From Roseibium sediminis (GTDB lineage: Bacteria > Pseudomonadota > Alphaproteobacteria > Rhizobiales > Stappiaceae), in assembly GCF_008711325.1 (NCBI RefSeq), contig NZ_VXDB01000010.1, positions 62,001 to 126,000 of the forward strand: a stretch of 64,000 nt of DNA, read 5' to 3'. Position 1 is the stretch's first letter. Each line of letters starts with the position of its first letter. A model generated the notes under the pieces. The model did no database searches, was not told where the DNA came from, and saw nothing but the letters and a program-made list of their open reading frames with translations. Position numbers and translations under genes: made by a program. Of this stretch, positions 16,413 through 23,968 are shown piece after piece.

Positions 16413-17053
16413 TTGCGGTCTCCTTCAGCTGCTTCGTCGCCGAAGGCTTCCTCGATTTCATGCTTGGCCGCTTCGGCCGCATCGTGAATGACCGGAACAC
16501 CAACAGGGGTGGCCTCCGGATTGGCCACAAGGCGAGCGTATCCATAGGCCTGCAGCAGGAGGCGCAGAAACAACAGGCTCAGCGCGACAGGAACAATCAG
16601 CTTCGAAGGCCAGGTTTCCAGACCGATGTCCATCGTGCTGTCACCGAAGGTCCATGCGCGCTCGAAATGGAACCACGAGCCGTAGACGAGAAGTCCAACC
16701 ACGAAAGTCACGAGAAGAACGCCAACCAGTTCGCAGATCCAGAGTGCCCTGCCCGAGAGCTGACCGAGCACGATTTCCATGCGGATATGCCCACCGACCC
16801 GCTGGCAATAGGCAACACCTGCAAAGGCGAAAATCGCCATGGCCTGTTCGGTGATGTCGATGAAACCCGGAATGGGAATGTTAAGGAGCAACCTGCCCAG
16901 AACCTGTGCGACAGCGAGCAGCATCAAGGCGAGGATGCTGAAGGCGGCAGCCAGGTTGAAGGCGTTTTCGATATGGGCAAGAGCCCCATCGAACTTGATA
17001 TAGTTGCCCGATCCGCCCGGATCGGGTCGGTCTGCAAAGCCATGCATTGTCAT
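16409..17053 (-). CDS. dctQ: TRAP transporter small permease DctQ
   Basis: The 214-residue protein has the four membrane helices of the DctQ subunit, with the family segment IPGFIDITEQAMAIFAFAGVAYCQRVGGHIRMEI reduced here to its key parts ITEQAM and GGHIRMEI. It sits beside DctM in the membrane and is needed for transport. The tail after the last helix is acidic and charged. Start ATG 17051-17053; a second ATG two codons later is possible. Confidence 0.9.
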   Translation of the reverse strand: MTMHGFADRPDPGGSGNYIKFDGALAHIENAFNLAAAFSILALMLLAVAQVLGRLLLNIPIPGFIDITEQAMAIFAFAGVAYCQRVGGHIRMEIVLGQLSGRALWICELVGVLLVTFVVGLLVYGSWFHFERAWTFGDSTMDIGLETWPSKLIVPVALSLLFLRLLLQAYGYARLVANPEATPVGVPVIHDAAEAAKHEIEEAFGDEAAEGDRK

Positions 17054-17077
17054 GAATTTCTAGCCCCGGAAAGACGT

Positions 17078-17101
17078 TCCCCGGCGTTTTGGCGCCGGGG
17101 A
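17078..17101 (-). other. Stem-loop between dctP and dctQ
   Basis: TCCCCGGCG and CGCCGGGGA pair perfectly around a 6-base loop in the 78-base gap between dctP and dctQ. There is no T-run on the minus strand. Such hairpins after binding-protein genes usually stabilise the upstream mRNA and give more binding protein than permease. Confidence 0.65.
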
Positions 17102-17131
17102 GATCGTCATTTGGTTTCAGGCAGCAACGCC

Positions 17132-18145
17132 TCAGCCCTTGATCTTGGCACGGACCATGTCGAGCAGTTCCTGAGCAGGCAGGCCCTTTGCGGTCTGCTC
17201 TTCAACCCAGGACGCCCAGATCGGCCCGGCCTTCTCGCCAAACGCAGCAAGTTCCGCATCTGAGAATTCGACCTGAACAATGCCGCGCTCTTCCAGGGTC
17301 GGCCACCACTTTTCATAGACCTTGTCGTAGGTCGCAAGGTAATGGGCAAGCGCCGGTTCAACAGCTGAATCAAGTGCTGCACGGAAGTCATCCGGCAGGG
17401 CTGCGTAGGCGTCCATGTTCACGACAACCGGGCACTGAACGGTGCCGGGGTTGAGGTTCTTGGTCCACCAGTTCGCCACTTCAACGGTCTTGAAGGACAG
17501 GTGCGCGTGCGGGGCAAAGCTCGCTGCACGAACAGTGCCGGAGTCGATCGCCTGATAGGTTTCGGAGGCCGTTACCGAGGTCGGAACTGCGCCTACAGCT
17601 TCCATGGCCTTACCGAGACCGCCCAGCGCGCGAACGCGCATGCCGTTGAAATCGGCAATAGTGGTCGGTACATCACCCTTGCCCGCAAAGTTGTACTGCG
17701 GCATCGGCGACGGCATCAGCAGCTTTGCGTTCCAACGCGCCAGATCCTTCTGGACAGCCGGATGGTCGTACACAGCCTTGGAAACCGCAACTTCGGTCTG
17801 AAGGTCGGAAACGCCGAGGAACGGCAGCTCAAGCACAGTCAGGCTGGGGTTCTTGTCTTCATGATAAGACGCACAGAACTGGGCCATTTCGAAGGCGCCG
17901 ATGGAAATACCGTCGAGGTTTTCGCGCGACTTGGAGAGGGCCTCTCCGTAATGCATCTTGATTTCGAACTTGCCGCCGGTCTTGGCAGAGACTTCTTCCG
18001 CGAGCTTTTCGACATGCTCGGTAAAGGCCCGGCGCTTGCCCCACAGGGACACGTTCCAGGTCACATCAGCTGCGAAGGTTTCAGTTGCAAAGACAAGTCC
18101 AAGGACCACTGCAGAGGCTGCAGTGGCGTGTTTAAGAGTGAACAT
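17132..18145 (-). CDS. dctP: TRAP transporter periplasmic solute-binding protein DctP
   Basis: The 337-residue protein begins with a signal peptide ending ATETFA-A near residue 25 and continues with a DctP fold: TWNVSLWGKRRAFTEHVEKLAEEV, FEIKMHYGEALSKSRENLDG, and the conserved segment IADFNGMRVRALGGLGKAMEAVGAVPTSV, where the Arg contacts the carboxylate of the ligand in this family. The ligand itself is unknown; an organic acid is likely. GGGAGGA precedes the ATG at 18143-18145. A sigma-54 promoter lies about 87 bases upstream. It is the first gene of dctPQM. Confidence 0.9.
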   Translation of the reverse strand: MFTLKHATAASAVVLGLVFATETFAADVTWNVSLWGKRRAFTEHVEKLAEEVSAKTGGKFEIKMHYGEALSKSRENLDGISIGAFEMAQFCASYHEDKNPSLTVLELPFLGVSDLQTEVAVSKAVYDHPAVQKDLARWNAKLLMPSPMPQYNFAGKGDVPTTIADFNGMRVRALGGLGKAMEAVGAVPTSVTASETYQAIDSGTVRAASFAPHAHLSFKTVEVANWWTKNLNPGTVQCPVVVNMDAYAALPDDFRAALDSAVEPALAHYLATYDKVYEKWWPTLEERGIVQVEFSDAELAAFGEKAGPIWASWVEEQTAKGLPAQELLDMVRAKIKG

Positions 18146-18231
18146 ACGTATCCTCCCAGATCGTTCATCGCTCTTATGCGGCGTCCGGAGCGCTCAAGAA
18201 CATGACCGCTCTCGCCGAATGCTCCAACCAT

Positions 18232-18247
18232 TGCAGGACGCGTGCCA
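18232..18247 (-). promoter_or_regulatory. Sigma-54 (RpoN) promoter of dctPQM
   Basis: On the minus strand TGGCACGCGTCCTGCA has the invariant GG and GC with exactly 10 bases between them and a full TGGCAC -24 element. It points at dctP. The gene upstream encodes a sigma-54 activator with a GAFTGA loop. Confidence 0.8.
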
Positions 18248-18252
18248 AACGC

Positions 18253-18270
18253 CAAAAGAATTAACTTTTG
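18253..18270. promoter_or_regulatory. AT-rich inverted repeat beside the sigma-54 promoter
   Basis: CAAAAG and CTTTTG flank AATTAA just upstream of the -24 element, between promoter and enhancer-like repeats. It might be a bending (IHF) site or an extra operator. Confidence 0.35.
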
Positions 18271-18323
18271 CAACGCCGTGAAAGGCTTAACGGCTAGTGA
18301 ACTCAAAGCCGGGATATAGAAGC

Positions 18324-18370
18324 GGCAAGAATCCGCCGACACCCTCGCCCAATAGGCAAGATTCCGCCGA
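18324..18370 (-). promoter_or_regulatory. Tandem enhancer-like repeat for DctD
   Basis: GGCAAGAATCCGCCGA (18324-18339) and GGCAAGATTCCGCCGA (18355-18370) match at 15 of 16 positions. Their spacing of 31 bases is about three helical turns, so two dimers would bind the same DNA face. They lie about 80-125 bases upstream of the sigma-54 promoter, right after the dctD stop. This is the geometry of an upstream activating sequence. Confidence 0.65.
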
Positions 18371-19765
18371 TCAGTCGACTGTTTCTTCCACACCCGCCTG
18401 AGACCGGCTCAGGCCATGGCGGGCCATCTTCTCATTGAGTGTCCGGCGCGGCAGCCCCAGTTCCTCCATAACGAGGTTGATCCGCCCCTGGTGCCGTTTG
18501 AGCGCATTGTCGATGACCGTTTTCTCGTAGGCGTCCATCAGCTCGCGCAAGGTGCCATCTCCAGCCCCTTGCGGCTCCCCACCGCGCCCGGCCACCAGCG
18601 TTGCCAGTGGCTGGCCGCCGACACCGGCATTGAGGACAAACCGTTCGGCGGCGTTTCTGAGCTCCCGAACATTCCCGGGCCACTCATAGGTGCGCAGGAA
18701 AGCTTCATCCTGCCCGCTCAACAAGGGCCGCTCCATTTCATATTGCGCAGAGAACCGGTTCAGGAATGTATCGAACAAGAGCTGCACGTCGTTGCCGCGC
18801 TCGCGCAGCGGCGGGACGATGATCTCGATGGTGTTCAGGCGAAACAGCAAGTCCTCACGCAAACGCTGATCTGTGACCGCCTTGCGCGGATCTTCGTTGG
18901 CAGCACTGACCAGCCTAATGTCGACCGGAACCGGACGCCTGCCGCCGATCCTGTCCACTTCCTTTTCCTGCAGCACCCGTAGAAGTTTTGGTTGGAGAGA
19001 AATCGGCATCGAGACAATTTCATCCAGAAAGAACACTCCGCCGTCGGCCTGCTCAATCCGTCCGGCGCGGGTTCTGTCGGCTCCGGTGAAGGCACCGGCT
19101 TCATGACCAAACAGTTCCGCTTCAACCATGCTTTCGGCAAGGGCTGCCGCATTGACGGCAACAAAAGGCTTGTCCTTGCGTTTGCTGAACGCATGAAGCG
19201 CCTGGGCAATCACTTCCTTGCCGGTTCCCGTTTCCCCCGTGATCAGGACTGCTGCGTCGGTCTTGGCGAAATGCAGAAGTCGTTCCCGGAGCGTCTTCAT
19301 GACCGGGCTGTTGCCGAGTAATCGACTCTCCAGCGTGGAACTGTCCTTCAGGGACTTTTGCAGCGCGCGGTTTTCGAGAACCAACTGGCGTTTTTCGATC
19401 GCCCGCTGCACCACTTCCGCGATCCTGTCCGGATCGAATGGCTTTTCGACAAAGTCGTATGCTCCCAGACGCATGGCGTCGACGGCCATGGGAACATCTC
19501 CGTGACCGGTGATCAGGATGACCGGGATTTCCGAATCCACCACGCCGATGCGCTGCATCAGCTTGAGGCCATCCTCGCCCTGCAACATGACATCACTGAC
19601 GACACAGCCGGGAAAGTCCGGGGTTATTCTGGAGATGGCTTCGTTCGCCGTTTCCGTTTCGATCGGGTGGAACCCGGCCAACCCCATCCATTGGCGAAGG
19701 GCTGCCCGCATGGACGGATCATCATCGACAACAAGCACCGGCGTGATTGTGGATCCGTCAGTCAT
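18371..19765 (-). CDS. dctD: Sigma-54-dependent response regulator DctD
   Basis: The 464-residue protein has an N-terminal receiver (acidic pocket VVDDDPS, phospho-acceptor Asp58 in VVSDVML, Lys in VEKPFDP), an AAA+ domain with Walker A GETGTGKE near residue 182, the sigma-54 contact loop GAFTGA near 225, Walker B GGVFFLDEI, and a C-terminal Fis-type helix-turn-helix (INLVMEELGLPRRTLNEKM). It should bind the tandem repeat just downstream of its stop and activate dctP. Its ATG overlaps the dctB stop by 4 bases. Confidence 0.92.
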   Translation of the reverse strand: MTDGSTITPVLVVDDDPSMRAALRQWMGLAGFHPIETETANEAISRITPDFPGCVVSDVMLQGEDGLKLMQRIGVVDSEIPVILITGHGDVPMAVDAMRLGAYDFVEKPFDPDRIAEVVQRAIEKRQLVLENRALQKSLKDSSTLESRLLGNSPVMKTLRERLLHFAKTDAAVLITGETGTGKEVIAQALHAFSKRKDKPFVAVNAAALAESMVEAELFGHEAGAFTGADRTRAGRIEQADGGVFFLDEIVSMPISLQPKLLRVLQEKEVDRIGGRRPVPVDIRLVSAANEDPRKAVTDQRLREDLLFRLNTIEIIVPPLRERGNDVQLLFDTFLNRFSAQYEMERPLLSGQDEAFLRTYEWPGNVRELRNAAERFVLNAGVGGQPLATLVAGRGGEPQGAGDGTLRELMDAYEKTVIDNALKRHQGRINLVMEELGLPRRTLNEKMARHGLSRSQAGVEETVD

Positions 19766-21561
19766 TCGGCAGGCACCTTTTCATCGCTTTCGATCTGTTC
19801 CACCGGACATATTCGATCCGGCGCCGCCGGAAGGCTCAACACAAACTCCGCACCACCCATTTCGCTTTCCATCACGTCAAGGGTTCCACCAAGGTCCTCG
19901 GCAATTCGCATGGAAATGGACAGCCCGAGCCCCAGCCCTCCCGAACTCAGTTTGGTCGTGAAGAACGGATCAAATATCCGCGCCCGGTCTTCTTTCGAGA
20001 TCCCCGATCCGTTGTCGGCAATAGAAACCTGCACCCGATCCCCGTCAAGAACCGCCGTCAGCGAGACTTCTCCCTGCCCCGTTTCCAGATGAGCCTGATT
20101 GGCCGCGTCGGCAGCGTTCTTGAGAAGATTCAGCAAGACCTGTTCGACACGATATCTGGCCGTATCAAGAGCAAGCGGTGTGTGGGGACAGCTGACGGAC
20201 AGATTGACACCAGTCTCGTCAAAACGCGGACGGGCGATCTTGACCGAATCCCAGACGCATTCGCGCAGATCCACCCGCTCGATCCGGCTTTCCGCAGGTC
20301 GCGCAAAGCGTTTCAGTTCCTGAGTGAGATTGGCCATACGATCCTGAAGACCATCGATTTCATCCAGGTTCTCACGGGCGGCTGCGAGGTTGTCTCGCTC
20401 GAGAAACTTTCGGGTGCCCGCCACAAACATTCGAAGAGCTGCCAGCGGCTGGTTCAACTCATGTGCCACGGCTGCCGACATTTGGCCGACGGCTGCAAGA
20501 CGGCTTGATCGGGCGAGCCCTTCCTGCGCGCGAATGAGTTCACTTTCCACTCGCCTACGCTCCTCGACCTCATCGGTCAGGCGCGTGTTCAAGGCTTTCA
20601 GTTCCGCCGACTCCTGCCGAAGAATGGCTGAGGCCCGTCTCAGCGCCCGTCCCCGGAGAAACAGGACGGCGACCGCATAAAGCAAGGCCAGCCCCAAGGC
20701 TGAGATCCAGACCGGCGTTTGCGCTCCGCTGACTTCCTTTTCCGGCACCAGATAATGAAGCTTCCAGCCCAGCAATCCGACGAAGGCCGCGTTGTGCCTA
20801 TAGGTGACACCATCAATGCGCAAAAGACGCGGATCACCGGAGGTCTCTTCGGCCAGCGAGCGGAGGGTGTTGCCCGTATATTGTCTGGCGGCACTAATCT
20901 CCTCCAGAACAGCCGGGGCCAGCTGCTCTGTCGTTCGATAACGCCACGCAGCAACGCTGGACAGGAAGACAACCCCGTTTTCGTCGGTGACATAGACCGT
21001 TTCCCCGCCTTCACGCCAGGTTCTCTCGAGAACCTTCGTATCGACCTTGACCACGGCTACGCCACGCGGTTCTCCCACCACCGGTGTCGGTCGTGCCAGA
21101 AAAAGGCCCGGCAATCCTGTTGTCATGCCGACAGCAAAATACTGCCCCTCCTCGCCGCGGATCGCGGACTTGAAATACGGCCTGAAACCGTAGTTACGAC
21201 CGATAAGAGAGAGCTCACTTCGCCAGTTACTGGCGGCAACCGTGTCACCCTTCAGGTCCATGACAAAGAGTTGCGACGCGCCTGAATTGGTCGCCATTTC
21301 CTCAAGGAACAGGTTGGCGACCTCCGTCTCGGACGGATCGTCCAACGCCATGATTGCCCTTGGATCACGAGCGATCATGTAGGGCAGATAGCGATACTTC
21401 TCGTAGACACCGAGGATGGTTTGCCGATAGAGCGTCAATCGTTCTGCTGCCATCCGGTCGCTGGCAACCTCGGCCCGGCTCACGGCAAGATGAGCCACGA
21501 GAGCCGTAACGGTTCCGAGCAGGAGAAGCGGCAGGGCAAGCAGAAACAGACGCTTATTCAT
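19762..21561 (-). CDS. dctB: Sensor histidine kinase DctB
   Basis: A 599-residue sensor with a membrane helix at the N-terminus (RLFLLALPLLLLGTV), a periplasmic double-PDC (dCache) region of about 270 residues, a second helix near residue 300, a coiled coil, and a kinase core. The phospho-acceptor His is in VAHELNQPLAALRMF, the DctB type of H box. N, G1 and G2 boxes follow as LNLLKNAADAA, IADNGSGIS and GGLGLGLSIS. The ATG at 21559-21561 starts the signal anchor; an upstream extension of the frame lacks family character. It pairs with dctD. Confidence 0.9.
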   Translation of the reverse strand: MNKRLFLLALPLLLLGTVTALVAHLAVSRAEVASDRMAAERLTLYRQTILGVYEKYRYLPYMIARDPRAIMALDDPSETEVANLFLEEMATNSGASQLFVMDLKGDTVAASNWRSELSLIGRNYGFRPYFKSAIRGEEGQYFAVGMTTGLPGLFLARPTPVVGEPRGVAVVKVDTKVLERTWREGGETVYVTDENGVVFLSSVAAWRYRTTEQLAPAVLEEISAARQYTGNTLRSLAEETSGDPRLLRIDGVTYRHNAAFVGLLGWKLHYLVPEKEVSGAQTPVWISALGLALLYAVAVLFLRGRALRRASAILRQESAELKALNTRLTDEVEERRRVESELIRAQEGLARSSRLAAVGQMSAAVAHELNQPLAALRMFVAGTRKFLERDNLAAARENLDEIDGLQDRMANLTQELKRFARPAESRIERVDLRECVWDSVKIARPRFDETGVNLSVSCPHTPLALDTARYRVEQVLLNLLKNAADAANQAHLETGQGEVSLTAVLDGDRVQVSIADNGSGISKEDRARIFDPFFTTKLSSGGLGLGLSISMRIAEDLGGTLDVMESEMGGAEFVLSLPAAPDRICPVEQIESDEKVPAE

Positions 21562-21714
21562 GCAAACTATATCGCCGGTTTTTGTCCCAACGGCAAATCC
21601 TGATCCACACAGCGCAAAGTTTGCAACCTGCGAAGACTGGTCGTCTTTCCGCTCTGGACAGGGCTTGGTGCGCGCCGGTAACTTGCCGCCAATCAACGAG
21701 CAGGAGCAACCTGA

Positions 21715-22869
21715 ATGGATTTTCAACCCACTGAAGAACAGGCGATGATCCAGGAAACCGCCCTCAGGTTTTCCGAGAGCATGCTGGAGCCGAATGCGGA
21801 AGCACTCGATCAGGGGGACGGGCGGGATATCCTTTTGGGCAACCTGCGCACCCTGGCCGAAAACGGCTTCATGGGACTCAGCGTTTCCGCCGACTACGGG
21901 GGCACGGAAGCAGGCAGTGTTGCCTTTGCCCTTGCCATTGAAGCACTTGCCCGCGGCTGCGCATCGACTGCCGTCACCGTTTCGGTGTCAAACATGGTGG
22001 GCGAGGTCATTCAGGCGGTTGGCTCGCAAGAACAAAAGACCGCTTATCTTCCCAAGCTTACTGACGGGACCTATTCGGCTGGCGCATTTTGCCTGACGGA
22101 ATCCGGTGCCGGTTCTGATCCTTCAGCACTGAAAACGCGGGCTGTGAAGGATGGCGATCACTACATCCTCAACGGGTCCAAACTCTACATTTCCTCCGGC
22201 GAATATGCCGGTGTGTTTGTCGTTTGGGCTGTGACGGACCCGGACGCCCCGCGTGGGAAAGGGATCTCCTGCTTTCTTGTAGAGGCAGGAACTCCGGGGC
22301 TGGTGATTGCCAAGGCGGAAAAGAAAATGGGCCAGACCGGTTCAGCCACAAACGAAGTCGTCTTTCAGGATTGCCGTATTCCGGCATCTGCCCTGATGGG
22401 CAGGGAAAATGACGGCTTCCGTGTTGCAGTCGCGGAACTTGCAGGCGGGCGGATCGGCATCGCGTCTCTCAGCCTCGGCATTGCGCGAAAGGCCATGGAT
22501 ACGGCCAAGGCCTATGTGAAGGAGCGGCACCAATTCGGCAAACCTCTGGCCGACATGCAGGGCATTCAGTGGATGATCGCCGACCGCGAAACCGAACTGG
22601 AAGCTGCCCGACTTCTTATCCTGCAGGCCGCACAACTCAAGGATCGCGGCGAACCGTTTGCAAAGGCAGCCTCAATGGCGAAGCTGTTTGCCTCGGAAGC
22701 CGCCCAGCGCGCCACCTATACGGCGCTGCAGCTGCATGGCGGCGCGGGCTATATCAAGGATTATCCGCTGGAGCGATATGCGCGCGATGCCCGCATCACA
22801 ACGATCTATGAAGGCACATCCGAGATCCAGTGTATGATCATCGCCCGCGAAGTATTGGCGGCAATTTAG
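21715..22869 (+). CDS. Acyl-CoA dehydrogenase
   Basis: A 384-residue flavoenzyme of the acyl-CoA dehydrogenase family, which oxidises acyl-CoA to the trans-2-enoyl-CoA and passes electrons to ETF. Landmarks are LTESGAGSDPSAL, the FAD segment YISSGEYA, GGRIGIASLSLGIA, RHQFGKPLADMQGIQWMIAD, LQLHGGAGYIKDYPLERYARDARITTIYEGTSEIQ. The catalytic base Glu is the E of YEGTSEIQ. Chain length and substrate class (short, branched) cannot be settled. AGGAG lies before ATG 21715. It is divergent from dctB. Confidence 0.9.
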   Translation: MDFQPTEEQAMIQETALRFSESMLEPNAEALDQGDGRDILLGNLRTLAENGFMGLSVSADYGGTEAGSVAFALAIEALARGCASTAVTVSVSNMVGEVIQAVGSQEQKTAYLPKLTDGTYSAGAFCLTESGAGSDPSALKTRAVKDGDHYILNGSKLYISSGEYAGVFVVWAVTDPDAPRGKGISCFLVEAGTPGLVIAKAEKKMGQTGSATNEVVFQDCRIPASALMGRENDGFRVAVAELAGGRIGIASLSLGIARKAMDTAKAYVKERHQFGKPLADMQGIQWMIADRETELEAARLLILQAAQLKDRGEPFAKAASMAKLFASEAAQRATYTALQLHGGAGYIKDYPLERYARDARITTIYEGTSEIQCMIIAREVLAAI

Positions 22870-23013
22870 GCTGTGTGGACGAATTGGCGGCCCTGTTTGC
22901 ATCTGCTCACGATTTGATTGGCATCAAAGCTCTTTGCAACCAGACACCCTAGTTTGTGGAAAGGACACTGAATGCGCTGGCCTTCAAGGCCGCGCTGCCC
23001 AAGGAGATGTGTG

Positions 23014-23844
23014 ATGCCGATCAAGGATATTCTCTCAGTTGTCGATCTCGCCGGCGATCAGCCGGCCAGCAAATACGCTCTGGAACTCGGCCTGCGTTAC
23101 GACGCGCACGTCACGGGTTTGTCGATTGCCTTCGAGCCGGTGGTTCCGGCCTTTGCGGCGGCTCCCATGCCGGTTGACTATCTGCAAGTTGCGCATGAAC
23201 AGGCTGTTGGCGCTGCAAAGGCGGCACAGGCCGATTTTGAGGAACTTGCCCGCCGGGCCGGTGGCAGATCGGAAAGCCGGATGACCGAACTTCTGACCGG
23301 TGGTCCGCTGGATGGTGTCATCCATCATTTCCGCACGACCGATCTTGTGGTTATGGGCCAGACAAACCCTGACAACCCCGAACCAATGCGCGAACTTCTG
23401 ATCGAGACCGTGCTTTTTGAAAGCGGCGTTCCGGTTCTGCTGGTGCCGTATATCGGCGTAAAAGCGGTTGAACCTGAAAACGTTCTGGTCGGATGGGACG
23501 GCAGCGTCACGGCCACTCGGGCTATTCACGCAGCCCTGCCAATCCTGGCGCGTGCGAAGAAGATTACCGTTCTGGTCATTGAGAAGAAGGCTCGCGCAGG
23601 TGTGCAGCCGGGAGCCGATCTGGCGACCTATCTTGCGCGCCATGGCCTGAATGTCACTTTGGACGTCATCACCAAGCCCCAAACCGGCATTGGCGACACT
23701 GTGCTCAACTATGTTGCCGACAATGGCAATGACATGATCGTCATGGGTGGATATGGCCACAGCCGGATGCGTGAATTCCTGTTTGGTGGCGCGACACGCG
23801 AAATTCTGGAAGCCATGACTGTCCCCGTTCTGATGGCACACTGA
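23014..23844 (+). CDS. Universal stress protein with two UspA domains
   Basis: A 276-residue cytoplasmic protein with two tandem UspA folds (about 1-140 and 150-275). The first begins IKDILSVVDLAGDQPASKYA; the second carries VLVGWDGSVTATRAIHAAL and ends with DMIVMGGYGHSRMREFLFGGATREIL, close to the ATP-binding G-x2-G-x9-G-S/T motif of UspA. AAGGAG sits 7 bases before ATG 23014, which excludes the frame's upstream extension. The acetyltransferase gene follows 124 bases downstream on the same strand. Confidence 0.85.
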   Translation: MPIKDILSVVDLAGDQPASKYALELGLRYDAHVTGLSIAFEPVVPAFAAAPMPVDYLQVAHEQAVGAAKAAQADFEELARRAGGRSESRMTELLTGGPLDGVIHHFRTTDLVVMGQTNPDNPEPMRELLIETVLFESGVPVLLVPYIGVKAVEPENVLVGWDGSVTATRAIHAALPILARAKKITVLVIEKKARAGVQPGADLATYLARHGLNVTLDVITKPQTGIGDTVLNYVADNGNDMIVMGGYGHSRMREFLFGGATREILEAMTVPVLMAH

Positions 23845-23968
23845 GAGCAAGCTCCTCATTGTCACAGTGCTGCCACGGGCATGCGATCAATTGGCAAGGC
23901 CACCAATATCAGGTTGGTCATCTTCATGCTAATTGAACGCATGCCCTTTTCGCCTCAATGAGACCGTC

